From Sorangium cellulosum So0157-2 (GTDB lineage: Bacteria > Myxococcota_A > Polyangia > Polyangiales > Polyangiaceae): a stretch of 64,000 bases of DNA. Below the pieces are notes generated by a model. That model was not told the DNA's origin. It ran no database searches and was given only the letters and a program-made list of their open reading frames with translations. The translations under genes were made by a program, and so were the position numbers. Where the stretch lies: contig NC_021658.1 of assembly GCF_000418325.1 (NCBI RefSeq), forward strand, positions 7,826,001-7,890,000. The letters run 5' to 3'. Shown in pieces: positions 1 through 8,683 of the stretch. Position 1 is the stretch's first letter; every line of letters starts with the position of its first letter.

Positions 1-177
1 ACGCGCGTCCCGTACGTGGTCGTGGTCGGCGACAAGGAGGCCGAGGGCCGCAAGGTCGCCCCCCGGTCGCGCGATCTCAACAAGGACCTCGGGGCGATGC
101 CGCTCGAGGAGTTCGCCGACCGGCTCGCCGCGGAGTCGAAGCCCCCCCGCCTGGCTGCGAGCGCCCCCAGTTCGTGA
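1..177 (+). CDS. thrS: Threonyl-tRNA synthetase, C-terminal end (partial)
   Basis: The first 58 codons are the end of a gene that begins outside the window. They read as the last strand and helix of the class II anticodon-binding domain: a VPYVVVVGDKEAEG strand, then a basic turn (APRSRDLNKDLG) and an acidic helix (LEEFADRLAAE). This matches the tail of threonyl-tRNA synthetase, which charges tRNA-Thr and uses this domain to read the anticodon. The next gene is infC, and thrS-infC is a widely conserved order that supports the call. A short Ala/Ser/Pro tail follows the domain. The catalytic and editing domains lie upstream and cannot be checked. Confidence 0.85.
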   Translation, partial: TRVPYVVVVGDKEAEGRKVAPRSRDLNKDLGAMPLEEFADRLAAESKPPRLAASAPSS

Positions 178-394
178 TCCGTCGTTCCGGCCGGCCCCTC
201 GCGCCGGCAGGCCTTCCCCTACCCCCGTCGAGCCCGGCAGACCAGGGCTCCCGAGCGCCCCTGGACCGCGGCGGCCACTGTGCTTGCTGCCGTTGCCTGC
301 GGCGCGGAGTCAGGCGACATTGGCATGGTGATGGTCGCCGCGACCACGATCGGTCGCGAAGCGGCGGTCCGTCGCTTTCGGAAGCACAGAACAC

Positions 395-401
395 AAGGAG
401 G
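395..401 (+). promoter_or_regulatory. Ribosome binding site of infC
   Basis: An AAGGAGG match to the anti-Shine-Dalgarno sequence lies 14 nt before the ATG at 416, longer than the usual 5-9 nt. A second in-frame ATG lies at 422, further still. No ATT or ATC codon sits in frame between the site and 416, so the rare IF3 start codons known in other bacteria (AUU in E. coli, AUC reported for Myxococcus dsg) are not available here. Confidence 0.6.
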
Positions 402-415
402 CAGCGAAATATCAC

Positions 416-1144
416 ATGGCGATGAGACGCTTCGACCCTCGGCAGGCCCAGCGGGGGCCGCAGATCCGCATCAACCAGCGCATCCGCGTCCCGGAGATCC
501 GCGTCATCGGCGATGATGGCGAGATGCTCGGCATCATGCAGACCCACGAGGCGCTGCGCCGGGCTCAGGAGAAGGGGCTCGACCTCGTCGAGGTCAACCC
601 GAAGGCGGATCCTCCGGTTTGCAAGATCCTCGACTTCGGCAAGTACAAGTACGACGAGAAGAAGAAGGCCCGCGAGGCGAAGCGCAAGCAGAGTGTGGTG
701 GAGATCAAGGAGATCAAGCTCCGTCCCAAGACGGACGATCACGATCTCGAGTTCAAGACCAGGGCTGCGCACCGGTTCCTCGGCGCAGGTCACAAGGTGA
801 AGTTCACGGTGCGCTTCCGCGGCCGCGAGATCACGCACCCGGAGAAGGCGCAGGAGCAGCTCGACTGGATCGTCCAGCACTGCGAGGAGATCGCGAACGT
901 CGAGGTGCGCCCGATGATGGAGCAGCGCACGATGACGCTGATGATGGCGCCCAAGCCCGCCATCCTGCAGAAGGTGGCCCAGGCCCGCGCCGCCGCGGAG
1001 AAGGCCCGCCAGAAGGCGCTCCAGGAAGGGCGCGCCGCTCCGACCGGGGCCGACGCCGAGGAAGAGGAGATCGAGCAGCTCGAGAGGCAGCTCGAAGAGC
1101 AGGACGACGACGACGACGACGAGGGCGAGGGCGGGAACGAGTAG
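416..1144 (+). CDS. infC: Translation initiation factor IF-3 with acidic C-terminal extension (Dsg-like)
   Basis: IF3 binds the 30S subunit, checks the start codon-initiator tRNA pairing and blocks premature subunit joining. The protein is 242 residues against about 180 in E. coli. The N-domain (about residues 15-85, with INQRIR and PPVCKILDFGKY) and C-domain (about 95-180, with FRGREITH and a final MMAPKP) are complete. The extra 60 residues begin as an Ala/Arg/Lys helix and end in Glu/Asp runs (EEEEIEQLERQLEEQ, then six Asp). Myxococcus xanthus Dsg, an IF3 required for fruiting-body development, carries a comparable extension, so this tail is probably a myxobacterial trait and not an error. 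rpmI and rplT, the usual next genes, do not follow; the downstream gene faces the other way. The ATG at 416 is chosen for the upstream AAGGAGG. Confidence 0.95.
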   Translation: MAMRRFDPRQAQRGPQIRINQRIRVPEIRVIGDDGEMLGIMQTHEALRRAQEKGLDLVEVNPKADPPVCKILDFGKYKYDEKKKAREAKRKQSVVEIKEIKLRPKTDDHDLEFKTRAAHRFLGAGHKVKFTVRFRGREITHPEKAQEQLDWIVQHCEEIANVEVRPMMEQRTMTLMMAPKPAILQKVAQARAAAEKARQKALQEGRAAPTGADAEEEEIEQLERQLEEQDDDDDDEGEGGNE

Positions 1145-1210
1145 CCCGTCCGGAGAGCGCGCGCCTCAGGACGAACGACGGCCGCGCCTCTTCCGGGGCG
1201 CGCATCGCGT

Positions 1211-1269
1211 CGCGCCCTCCGCGACGAGGGCTCGTGCGCGGCGCGCTCCCCCGCATCGCGGAGGGCGCG
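1211..1269. terminator. Candidate bidirectional hairpin between convergent genes
   Basis: Perfect 14-bp inverted arms (1211-1224, CGCGCCCTCCGCGA, and 1256-1269) flank a 31-nt loop in the 177-bp gap between infC and the convergent kinase gene. There is no T-run on either side, so an intrinsic terminator in the E. coli sense is not shown. Position between two converging 3' ends is the main argument. Confidence 0.4.
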
Positions 1270-1321
1270 GAGCGCGAGCCGGACCGCCGCTGGCGCGGCG
1301 AGGGGCACGCGCGCCGCCGGC

Positions 1322-2899
1322 TCAGTGCGGGATCAGGCCGCCGAGCCACGCCCCGGCGGCGAGGACCGCGAGCGCGGCGACGAGCAGCACGGCCTTCACG
1401 GCGCCGGCCCCCGTCTTCAGCGGAGGGAGCTCCGCCTCCAGGTCGTGCGGCGCGAACGGGGCGAGCGGCGCGGGCGGGGCTACCGGCGCCAGCGCGGGCG
1501 GCGCAGGCCGCGGCGGGGCGGGCGCCGCCTGCGGGGAGGCCAGCGTCGGCTCGGCCCTGCGCCGCTCGAGCGGCGGGGGCGCGGGCTGGGGCGGCGCGAA
1601 CGGCGGGCGCGCGGGCTGGGGCGGCGGGCGCGCGGGCTGGGGCGGCGCGAGCGGCGGCTCCGCGGGCCTCGCCTGCGGGTACGCCAGCAACTTCGCAGGC
1701 GAGATGCCCGCGTCGGTCTCCTCGAGCGCGGCGAGGTTGCCCTCCTCGACCGAGACCTCGGCGAGCGACCGCCGCATGAGGTCCTCGCCGGGCGCCGAGA
1801 CCTTGATCTCGTCGGCCCATTTGCCGATGTCCTCGAAGGCCGAGATCTTGAGCGGCTCGCTCGGCCGAGCGGCGCTCGGCGCCGCCTTGTCGTCCGGGAG
1901 CGACGTGAACTCGAGCAGCGTCTCCTCGATCAGCCTGTCGATGAACGACGCCTTGTCCGACGCGGGGGCGCGCTTCTTCAGCGCCATGGCGCTGCGGACG
2001 TGCTCGGCGATGTCGTACGCGCTGACCGGCCGGCCGAACCTGTACAGGAAGTTCGTGAGATCCCGGCCGAACTCGCGCGCGGAGCCGTAGCGATCGCCGG
2101 GCTCGCGGGCCAGCGAGCGGGCGATGATGCGATCGAGCTCGGGGGGCACCGCCTTGTTGAGCTCGGAGAGCGGCGGGATCTGCGCCTGCTGCACGAGCTT
2201 GACGGTCTGGTAGTCGGTCTCGCCGAGGAAGAGCCGCTTGCCCGAGAGCATCTCCCAGAGGATGGCGCCCACCGCGAAGATGTCGGTGCGGTGATCGACC
2301 TCGAGGCCCTGCGCGGCCTCGGGCGAGAGGTAGCTGAACTTGCCCTTGATGATCCCCGCCTCGCTCTTCTCGAGCTGGCTCGTCGCCTTGGCGAGGCCGA
2401 AGTCGACGATCTTCACCTCGCCGTACTTGGTGATGAGCACGTTCGGGGGCGACATGTCCCGGTGCACGATCTTGAGCGGGTGCCCGTCGGCCGCCCGGAG
2501 CTCGTGGGCGTACGTGAGCCCCTCGCAGAGCTTGCCCGTGATGAACACGGCGGACTCGACCGGGAGGGTGCGCCCGGCCTTGCGCATCGACTCGAGGACG
2601 GCCTTCAGGTCGGCGCCGTCCACGTACTCCATCACGATGAAGTAGGCGTTGTCGCCGACCCCGATGTCGAACACCTGCGCGACGTTGGAATGCGAGAGGT
2701 GCGCGGACAGCCGCGCCTCGTCGAGGAACATCGCGATGAAGCGCTTCTTCTCGCTCAGGTGCGGGAGCACGCGCTTGATCGCGACCTGCTTCTTGAACCC
2801 CTCGATCCCCGCGCTCTCGGCGAGGAACACCTCGGCCATGCCGCCCGAAGCGAGCCGCTCGACGACCCGGTAGCGCTGCTGCTGGTGGGCTTCCGTCAT
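1322..2899 (-). CDS. Hanks-type Ser/Thr protein kinase with C-terminal membrane anchor
   Basis: The 525-residue protein phosphorylates Ser/Thr of unknown targets at the inner face of the cytoplasmic membrane. The kinase domain (about residues 9-290) has a Gly-rich loop (LASGGMAEV), the ATP-binding Lys42 in VAIK, catalytic Asp148 in HRDMSPPNV and Asp166 in DFG, then SPE. The catalytic loop has M-S in place of the common L-K after HRD, a variant seen in many myxobacterial kinases. A Pro/Ala-rich linker (about 385-495) leads to one hydrophobic segment (about 503-522) close to the C-terminus, so the kinase faces the cytoplasm. No extracellular sensor domain follows the membrane segment. It is transcribed alone, towards infC. 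Confidence 0.9.
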   Translation of the reverse strand: MTEAHQQQRYRVVERLASGGMAEVFLAESAGIEGFKKQVAIKRVLPHLSEKKRFIAMFLDEARLSAHLSHSNVAQVFDIGVGDNAYFIVMEYVDGADLKAVLESMRKAGRTLPVESAVFITGKLCEGLTYAHELRAADGHPLKIVHRDMSPPNVLITKYGEVKIVDFGLAKATSQLEKSEAGIIKGKFSYLSPEAAQGLEVDHRTDIFAVGAILWEMLSGKRLFLGETDYQTVKLVQQAQIPPLSELNKAVPPELDRIIARSLAREPGDRYGSAREFGRDLTNFLYRFGRPVSAYDIAEHVRSAMALKKRAPASDKASFIDRLIEETLLEFTSLPDDKAAPSAARPSEPLKISAFEDIGKWADEIKVSAPGEDLMRRSLAEVSVEEGNLAALEETDAGISPAKLLAYPQARPAEPPLAPPQPARPPPQPARPPFAPPQPAPPPLERRRAEPTLASPQAAPAPPRPAPPALAPVAPPAPLAPFAPHDLEAELPPLKTGAGAVKAVLLVAALAVLAAGAWLGGLIPH

Positions 2900-3071
2900 G
2901 CTCCGCCTAGTACATCACGTCCCACGCTGTGCGCGGAAACAACCGGCTCGTCTCTCCGCGCCACGCCATACCGCCGCGCGCGCAGCGCGCCGTGTGACGA
3001 GCGCGTTTCAGGCCTCCGGGCGCGAGCTCCCGCGGAGCGCGCCGCGGCCGGGCTCGGCGGGCGGCCCCGCG

Positions 3072-3758
3072 TCAGCCCGTGAGCGCGCTCCGCGCGAACG
3101 GGCGAGGCTGCGGTGTGAGCGGCACCGCCACCGCGCGCGCGCGGCTCCGCGGCGCGACCGCCGCGCGCAACCGCGGCGTCAGATCGAGCTGCGCGGCGGC
3201 GCGCTTCCGGCGATCGTCGAGCTCCGCGGCGAGCATCTCCTTCACCATGTCGAGGAGCTCGGCGAACCCCGAGAGGCGCATCCCGACGTCGTTCGTCCAG
3301 AGGATGACCTCGAGCTCGCCGTCCGGCGACCTCGCCTCCGGATCCCAGGCGAAGACCGTCTCGGCCGCCGCGTCGATGCCGAAGGGGACGAGCGCGCTGC
3401 GCGCGCTGTACCGGCCGCGCAAGCTCGACGGCGCGACGTCGCGCTCGCCGGCGCGGCGCGCCTCCTCGCCCTCGCACAGCTCGAGCACCATCCGCCCGAC
3501 GTCCATGTACGAGCCGCGCGCGAGCGCGCGCACCCCGAGCAAGCTGGCGCCGGCGAACAGCTGCGGCCAGCCGTCGTGCCGCGCGAGCAGCTCGCGGTAG
3601 CTCGGCGGCAGCGGCATGCCGAGGCGGCGCTCGACGCCGGCGATCGCCGCCTCGGGCGCCCCGGCCGGCGGCGCGATCGGCATTCCCCGCCGCGGGTCCA
3701 TCCGCGCGAGCTCCAGCTTGAGCGCGCGGATGCGGTGCATCGACTCGAGCCACTCCAT
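3072..3758 (-). CDS. SMI1/KNR4 (SUKH)-like protein
   Basis: The segment from about residue 35 reads VERRLGMPLPPSYRELLARHDGW, the signature opening of the SMI1/KNR4 (SUKH) fold: a helix, the LP..Y..... motif and a G-W turn. SUKH proteins are best known as immunity proteins against secreted nuclease toxins, but many bacterial copies are orphan and of unknown role. No toxin gene is adjacent. The ATG at 3758 is preferred because the conserved domain starts soon after it; the reading frame stays open upstream but becomes a run of Arg and Ala. The C-terminal 60 residues are Arg/Ala-rich and outside the domain. Encoded protein is 228 residues, without a signal peptide. Confidence 0.6.
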   Translation of the reverse strand: MEWLESMHRIRALKLELARMDPRRGMPIAPPAGAPEAAIAGVERRLGMPLPPSYRELLARHDGWPQLFAGASLLGVRALARGSYMDVGRMVLELCEGEEARRAGERDVAPSSLRGRYSARSALVPFGIDAAAETVFAWDPEARSPDGELEVILWTNDVGMRLSGFAELLDMVKEMLAAELDDRRKRAAAQLDLTPRLRAAVAPRSRARAVAVPLTPQPRPFARSALTG

Positions 3759-3855
3759 GCGCGCGACCCTACGCGCGCGGCGCCGGGAGGAGCAAAAAAC
3801 GCGCGACGCCCGGCGCATCCGCCCCGGCCCCGACCGCGGAACACGCGCGCTTGAC

Positions 3856-4149
3856 ATGCATTTGCGTCGGCGGCACGGTGCTTGCGTGGCCGGCTTGGGC
3901 TCCTGGGCATCGCTGCGCACCGCCTTCGTGATGGCGGGCGCCACGTTCGTGTTCGTGTCGCTCGCGACCGCGTGCCTCGACTACGCGGGCGAGGAGCTGT
4001 TCGACCAGTGCGACACCCCGGCGGCGCCGCTGCCCGGCTCGGGCTCCGGCTCGGGCGCGACCGTCAGCACCGGCGCGGCCGGCGCGGACGCGCCGGACTG
4101 CGGCGCGCCGACGCACGCGCCGGGATCGGGCTCCGGCTCGGGCTCGTGA
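3856..4149 (+). CDS. Small Gly/Ser-rich putative lipoprotein
   Basis: This short protein has a hydrophobic segment ending in SLATAC, a weak lipobox, followed by an acidic stretch and two Gly-Ser runs (PGSGSGSG) before the stop. It is therefore probably exported and anchored by lipid. The start is uncertain: ATG 3856, an in-frame GTG at 3886 or ATG 3931. A TTGACA hexamer at 3851-3856 overlaps the first choice; if that is a promoter element, 3886 is the better start. The stop overlaps the GTG of the next gene (GTGA at 4146-4149), so the two are translationally coupled. I do not recognise the family, and the low-complexity tail would vary quickly. Confidence 0.55.
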   Translation: MHLRRRHGACVAGLGSWASLRTAFVMAGATFVFVSLATACLDYAGEELFDQCDTPAAPLPGSGSGSGATVSTGAAGADAPDCGAPTHAPGSGSGSGS

Positions 4150-5765
4150 GCGAGGAGCGGCGCGACCTCGCCGCGCTCGCCGCGCTCGCCGCCGCCGCGC
4201 TCGCCTCGCGCCTCTGGTTCCGCATCGACCACGACGAGGACATCGACGCGCTCCGGTTCGCGCTCGGCGTGGAGCGGTTCGACGTGGCCTCGCTGCGCCC
4301 GCACGCGCCGTACTACCCCGTGTTCATCGCCGCGGCGAAGGGGCTCGCGCTGCTCGGCGCCGCGCCGCGCGCCGCGCTCGCCCTCGTCAGCGCCGCGTCG
4401 GGCGCGGCCGCGGTCGCCTTCACCGCGCTGCTCGCCCGCGAGGTCGCCGGGCGGCGCGCGGCGGCGTTCGCCGGGGTCCTCGCGCTCGCCTCGCCGTTCT
4501 TGTGGCTGTCGTCCGAGAAGCTCCTCAGCGACATGGCCGGCGCCGCGGTGACGACCGCGGCGCTCTGGCTCTGCGCCCGCGGCCGGCGCCTCCGCCGCGC
4601 GGCGGAGGCCGCGGAGGCCGGGGTCGCCGCGCGCGAGGCGAGCGCCGCGCGCGCGCGCACGGCGGCGCTCGTGCTGCTCGGCGTCGGGCTCGGCGTGCGG
4701 CTCTCGTACTTCCCGTTCGCGCTCGCCTGCCTCGCCGTCATCGCCCGCAGCGAGGGCGGCCGCCTCGCGTGGCTCGCGCGCGGCCGCGACCTCGCGACCG
4801 GCGCGCTCGCGTGGCTCGTGCCGCTCGTGCTGATCGCGACGCCGCGCGACCTCGTCGCGACGACGTGGGTGCAGGGGCTCGGGCACTTCACCCGCTGGGG
4901 CGGGACGGCGATCACCGTCTCGTCGCCGGCCGATCGCCTCCACGGCGTCGTCTGGGGGATCTGGGCCAACGGCCTCGGCGGCGCGTGGCCGGACGCCCCG
5001 GCGGCGCGCTGGCTTGGCGCGCCGATCCTGCTCGCGCTCCTCGCCGCGGCCGCGCTCCGCGCCGCGCCGCTCCAGCGGGCCGCGCGCGCGGCGCGGGACC
5101 AGCCCGAGCTCTTCGCCTCGGCGCTCGCCTACTTCGTCTGGGCGCTCCTCGGGCAGAACATCGCCTTCAAGCCGCGCCACTGGCTGCCACTCGTCCCGCT
5201 CCTGATCGTCGCCCTGGCCGCAGGCGCGGCGGCGCTCTCGCCCGCGCGCTCGCCCGCGTTCCTGCCGGCGGGCGCGGCGCGCGGCCGCGCGCTCCGCTCG
5301 GCCGCGCCCGCGGCCCTCGTCGCGGCCCTCGCCGCGCAGTGGCTCGCCGACGCGATCGCCCTCGCGCGCCAGCACCGGTCGCCCTCGCCCGCGGCCGCGA
5401 TCGTGGGCTTCCTCCGCGACGCCGGCGCCGAGCAGCGCCCCGTGCTCACGCGCGACCTCGACCGGATGATCCAGGAGGGCGCGCCCGGCCGGCGGCCGGT
5501 GCGCGTCCGCGGCGATGACGAGCTCGTCCGCGCCGTCGAGCAGGCTGGCCCTGGCGGCGCGCTGATCACGAGCGAGGCGCTCTCGCCCGCGGCGCGCGAC
5601 GCGCTCGCCGGCCGCGGCTACGTGATCTCGATCCGCTTCGCGCGCCCGCGCTCGCGCTACGTCGACGCGCTCTGGAGCGACCTCGCCCTGCTCGAGGCGC
5701 TGCCGGCCGGATCTCCGGCGGGCCGACCGCTCCCGCGCTCGCCGCGCGGCGCGCCCGCCGGCTGA
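4146..5765 (+). CDS. GT-C-like integral membrane glycosyltransferase
   Basis: The 539-residue protein has many hydrophobic segments and, near the N-terminus, an acidic HDEDIDALRF element, then HAPYYPVFI. This layout, an acidic loop after the first membrane segment and a polytopic body, is typical of GT-C glycosyltransferases of the ArnT/PMT type, which move a sugar from a polyprenyl phosphate donor to a lipid or protein outside the membrane. About ten membrane segments run to residue 420, then a soluble domain of about 110 residues with alternating strands and helices. GTG at 4146 overlaps the stop of the small lipoprotein gene, which sets the start. Acceptor and donor cannot be inferred. A plain polytopic membrane protein of unknown role is the alternative. 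Confidence 0.6.
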   Translation: MSEERRDLAALAALAAAALASRLWFRIDHDEDIDALRFALGVERFDVASLRPHAPYYPVFIAAAKGLALLGAAPRAALALVSAASGAAAVAFTALLAREVAGRRAAAFAGVLALASPFLWLSSEKLLSDMAGAAVTTAALWLCARGRRLRRAAEAAEAGVAAREASAARARTAALVLLGVGLGVRLSYFPFALACLAVIARSEGGRLAWLARGRDLATGALAWLVPLVLIATPRDLVATTWVQGLGHFTRWGGTAITVSSPADRLHGVVWGIWANGLGGAWPDAPAARWLGAPILLALLAAAALRAAPLQRAARAARDQPELFASALAYFVWALLGQNIAFKPRHWLPLVPLLIVALAAGAAALSPARSPAFLPAGAARGRALRSAAPAALVAALAAQWLADAIALARQHRSPSPAAAIVGFLRDAGAEQRPVLTRDLDRMIQEGAPGRRPVRVRGDDELVRAVEQAGPGGALITSEALSPAARDALAGRGYVISIRFARPRSRYVDALWSDLALLEALPAGSPAGRPLPRSPRGAPAG

Positions 5766-5789
5766 AAACGAGGTTGACCTCCGTTTTCA
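5763..5789 (+). promoter_or_regulatory. Inverted repeat upstream of the porin gene (candidate operator)
   Basis: Arms TGAAAACG (5763-5770) and CGTTTTCA (5782-5789) enclose AGGT TG ACCT, itself a palindrome, giving a near-perfect inverted repeat with one unpaired base. The left arm overlaps the stop codon of the GT-C-like gene and the repeat lies 56 bp before the porin ATG. Its right half (5773-5789) matches 12 of 17 bases of an element upstream of the FMN-binding gene (8684-8700). It could instead be a terminator for the upstream gene. Confidence 0.45.
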
Positions 5790-5844
5790 AGGGCGCGAAG
5801 ACTCCCGCCCTGCCGAGCGCCTCGCGGGGCTCTCGGTCCTCGTC

Positions 5845-7242
5845 ATGAAAGCGATCTCGTCCCTGTGGCCTCGCTCTGCGGGCGTCGTCCTCAGCGCGCT
5901 GCTGCCCCTCGCCGCCGCCGCGCAGCCCGCGCAACCTGCGCCCGCGCAGCCCGCGCCCGCCGCGCAGCCCGCGCCCGACGCGCAGCCCGCGCCGGACGGC
6001 CCGGTCCTCGACCTCCCGCCCGAGCACGCCGGGCCGCCGCCGGAGCCCCCGAAGCCCGCCGTCGGCCTCGGCGCCGGGCAGGCGCCGGAGCACGAGCTCG
6101 TCCGCGGCCTGACCGAGCAGCGGTTCCGGAGCGCCGGCGCGAGCGCGACGAGCACCTCGATCGGCGGCTACGGCGAGGTGCACGTCCGCGGCACCACGAC
6201 CGGCCGCGAGGGCGAGCGCGCGTGGGTCGCCGACATCCCCCGGCTCGTGCTCTTCGTCGCGCACGAGTTCACGGCCGACATCCGGTCCTACGTCGAGCTC
6301 GAGGTGGAGCACTCGCTCTCCTGCGCGAGCTGCCCCGGCGCCGCGGAGCTGGAGCAGGCCTACCTCGAGTGGAACGTCGCCGGCCGCGCGCTCGGGCTGC
6401 GCGCGGGCCTCGTGCTCGTCCCGATGGGGATCATCAACCAGTGGCACGAGCCCCCGGTGTTCCACGGCGTGGTCCGGCCGAAGGTGGAGACCGTCGTCAT
6501 CCCCTCGACGTGGCGCGAGATCGCCGTCGGCGCCTTCGGGCAGCCGCTCGACTGGCTGCGCTTCGAGGCCTACGCGATGACCGGCCTCGATCCGCTCGGC
6601 TTCCGCGCGGGCGGCCTCGCCGGCGGCCGGCAGAGCGGCGGGCTCGCCCGCACCAACGCGTGGGCCGGCGTCGCGCGCGTCGAGGCCGAGCCGCTGCTCG
6701 GCGTCGTCGCCGGCGCGTCGCTGTACGCGAGCGACGCCGGCCCGAACGGCGACGGCAAGTTCTTCCTCCGCGACGGCACCCCGGTCGATCTCTCGGTCCC
6801 GGTCCTCGGCTGGTCGCTCGACGCGCGCTGGCGCAGGAGCGGCCTGGAGACCCGGATCCTGTTCGCCCAGTGGCACCTGCCCGAGGCGCGCGCCCTCATG
6901 GTCTCGTTCAACCAGAGCGGCGCGCCGAACTTCATCGATCCCACGAGCCCCGTCGCCACCCGGATCCGCGGCGGCTACGTCGAGGCCGCCTACGACGTGC
7001 TCCGCCCGCTCGGCGTGGGCCACGAGCTCCTGCCGTTCGCGCGCCTCGAGGCGTACGACACGCAGTCCGCGGTGCCCGAGGGCTACGCCGAGAACGCCTC
7101 GTACGGGGTCCGCGAGCTCACGCTCGGCGCCTCGTACCGGCCGACCCAGGGGCTCGTGCTCAAGGCCGACTACCAGCTGCGCGACCGCACCCTCGGGTTC
7201 GACCAGACGCAGCTCAATTTCGGGCTCGGGTTCATGTACTGA
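5845..7242 (+). CDS. Outer-membrane porin-like beta-barrel (phosphate-selective porin O/P type)
   Basis: The 465-residue protein starts with a signal peptide (to about residue 25, ending AAAAQP), then a Pro/Ala/Gln linker (to about 80). From about residue 100 it alternates short amphipathic strands with turns and ends in an aromatic residue (GLGFMY), as outer-membrane barrels do. Motifs such as YLEWN, LRAGLVLVPMGIINQWHEPP and LKADYQLRD are those of the phosphate-selective porin O/P family, although family members often carry other solutes. A CASC pair sits in an extracellular-type loop. The gene precedes FAD- and FMN-binding genes and may provide the entry path for their substrate, which is inference. 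Confidence 0.75.
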   Translation: MKAISSLWPRSAGVVLSALLPLAAAAQPAQPAPAQPAPAAQPAPDAQPAPDGPVLDLPPEHAGPPPEPPKPAVGLGAGQAPEHELVRGLTEQRFRSAGASATSTSIGGYGEVHVRGTTTGREGERAWVADIPRLVLFVAHEFTADIRSYVELEVEHSLSCASCPGAAELEQAYLEWNVAGRALGLRAGLVLVPMGIINQWHEPPVFHGVVRPKVETVVIPSTWREIAVGAFGQPLDWLRFEAYAMTGLDPLGFRAGGLAGGRQSGGLARTNAWAGVARVEAEPLLGVVAGASLYASDAGPNGDGKFFLRDGTPVDLSVPVLGWSLDARWRRSGLETRILFAQWHLPEARALMVSFNQSGAPNFIDPTSPVATRIRGGYVEAAYDVLRPLGVGHELLPFARLEAYDTQSAVPEGYAENASYGVRELTLGASYRPTQGLVLKADYQLRDRTLGFDQTQLNFGLGFMY

Positions 7243-7265
7243 GCGCGCCGGCCGAGGGCACCGCC

Positions 7266-8639
7266 ATGTCACTCCGCCCAGACGGCGCGGGGCCCGAGCG
7301 CCTCGTCGTCGGCGCCGGCATCTCCGGCCTCTACGCTGCCCTGCTGCTCGCGCGGGCCGGCCGGCGCGTGCGCCTCCTCGAGCGCGCGGCGCGCCCCGGC
7401 GGCCTCGCCGGCGCCGAGCTGTTCCGCGGGCTGCCGTGCGACCTCGGCTCGCACCGGCTCCACCCCGCCGCCCTCGAGCAGCCGCTCTTCCGCGAGGTGC
7501 ACGCGCGCTCCCCGTTCCTGTCGCGCCCGCGCCGCGGCGTGCTCGTGCTCGGCGAGCGCCACGTCCCCTACCCCCCGAGCGTCCCGTCGATGCTGCGCGC
7601 GCTCGGCCTCCGCGCCGGCGCCGCGATGGGCCTCGGCTTCGTCGCGCAGCGCGGCCGCCGCGCCGCCTTCGCCCGCTGGGAGCACGACCGCGCGATCGCC
7701 GGCGAGGACGTCGGCTTCGAGCGGTTCGTGCGCGAGCGCGTCGGGGCCGCGGCCTACGCGTCGTTCTACCGGCCCTACGCCGAGAAGGTCTGGGGCATCC
7801 CGCCGTCCGAGCTGTCCCAGACCGTCGCGAAGAAGCGGATCAGCACCACGAGCCCGCTCGCGCTGTTCCGGGGGCTCGCCCGCGGCCGCGGCGGCGCGGC
7901 CGCGGACCTCGCGCGGTTCGTCTACCCGCCGGCCGGCATCTCGTCGCTCATCGCGTACCTCGAGGCCCGGCTCGCGGAGGCCGGCGTCCGGGCCGAGTGC
8001 GGCGCCGCCCTCGACGCGGCCGGGGTGGCCGCGGCCGCCGGCGCGGCGCCGGTCCTGTTCGCGGGCGACCTCGCGGATCTCGTGCCCGACGCGCGCCTCG
8101 AGCACCGCGGCCTGTACCTCGTCTACCTCGCCTACCCGCGCGCGCGGCTCGGCGCGCCCGAGACGTACTACTGCCCCGACCCGCGCTTCTGGTTCGGCCG
8201 CGTCTCCGAGCTGCAGAACTACGCGCCCGATCTCCGCCGCCCGGGCGAGACGGTGCTGTGCGTGGAGATCCCGGAGGGCGCCTGGGGCCGCGGGCGCGAC
8301 TTCGCCTCGGGCCAGCCGCTCGCGGCGCTGCTCGACCAGCTCGTCGCCGCGGGCATCGCCCCGCGCGGGGTGGCGCCGATCGAGGCCCGGCAGCGCTTCG
8401 TGCCCGGCGTCTACCCGCTCTACCGGCGCGGCTGGCTCCAGGACTGGCGCGCGGCGATGCGCCGCGCCGCCGCGCTCGGCGCGCTCCCCTTCGGGCGGCA
8501 GGCGCTCTTCCTGCACTGCAACCTGGACCACTGCGCCGCGATCGCGGCCGACGCGGTGGCCCACGTCGAGGCCGGCCGCAGCCCGGAGGCGTGGGTGCTG
8601 AGCGCCGAGCGCTACCTCGACGTGCAGGTGCGCGACTGA
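7266..8639 (+). CDS. FAD-dependent amine oxidoreductase-like protein
   Basis: The N-terminus carries a dinucleotide-binding fold (VVGAGISGLYAALLLARAG, then the acidic E of LLERAARPGG), so it binds FAD. The central region has FYRPYAEKVWGIPPSEL, a block shared by UDP-galactopyranose mutase-like and protoporphyrinogen-oxidase-like flavoproteins of the NAD(P)-binding_8 group. At 457 residues it has the family's usual length, with no signal peptide or membrane segment, so it is cytoplasmic or peripheral. The gene begins 23 bp after the porin stop and is probably co-transcribed. The substrate is not predictable: sugars, quinones, porphyrins and carotenoid-like polyenes are all used within the family. 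Confidence 0.7.
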   Translation: MSLRPDGAGPERLVVGAGISGLYAALLLARAGRRVRLLERAARPGGLAGAELFRGLPCDLGSHRLHPAALEQPLFREVHARSPFLSRPRRGVLVLGERHVPYPPSVPSMLRALGLRAGAAMGLGFVAQRGRRAAFARWEHDRAIAGEDVGFERFVRERVGAAAYASFYRPYAEKVWGIPPSELSQTVAKKRISTTSPLALFRGLARGRGGAAADLARFVYPPAGISSLIAYLEARLAEAGVRAECGAALDAAGVAAAAGAAPVLFAGDLADLVPDARLEHRGLYLVYLAYPRARLGAPETYYCPDPRFWFGRVSELQNYAPDLRRPGETVLCVEIPEGAWGRGRDFASGQPLAALLDQLVAAGIAPRGVAPIEARQRFVPGVYPLYRRGWLQDWRAAMRRAAALGALPFGRQALFLHCNLDHCAAIAADAVAHVEAGRSPEAWVLSAERYLDVQVRD

Positions 8640-8683
8640 GGCACGCGCCCCGCGGGATCCAGCGGATCCCGCGGCCCAACGCT

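Noticed and set aside
1145..1321. Missing rpmI and rplT after infC.
   Set aside because: Searched in all frames here for the short basic L35 and L20 proteins and found none; the space is too small for rplT and is taken by a hairpin.
3072..3758. SUKH protein as immunity protein of a polymorphic toxin.
   Set aside because: No toxin or secretion gene is adjacent; only the fold is supported.
3851..3856. TTGACA as a sigma-70 -35 element for the small lipoprotein gene.
   Set aside because: No acceptable -10 hexamer lies 16-18 bp downstream, so it is mentioned only as a start-site consideration.
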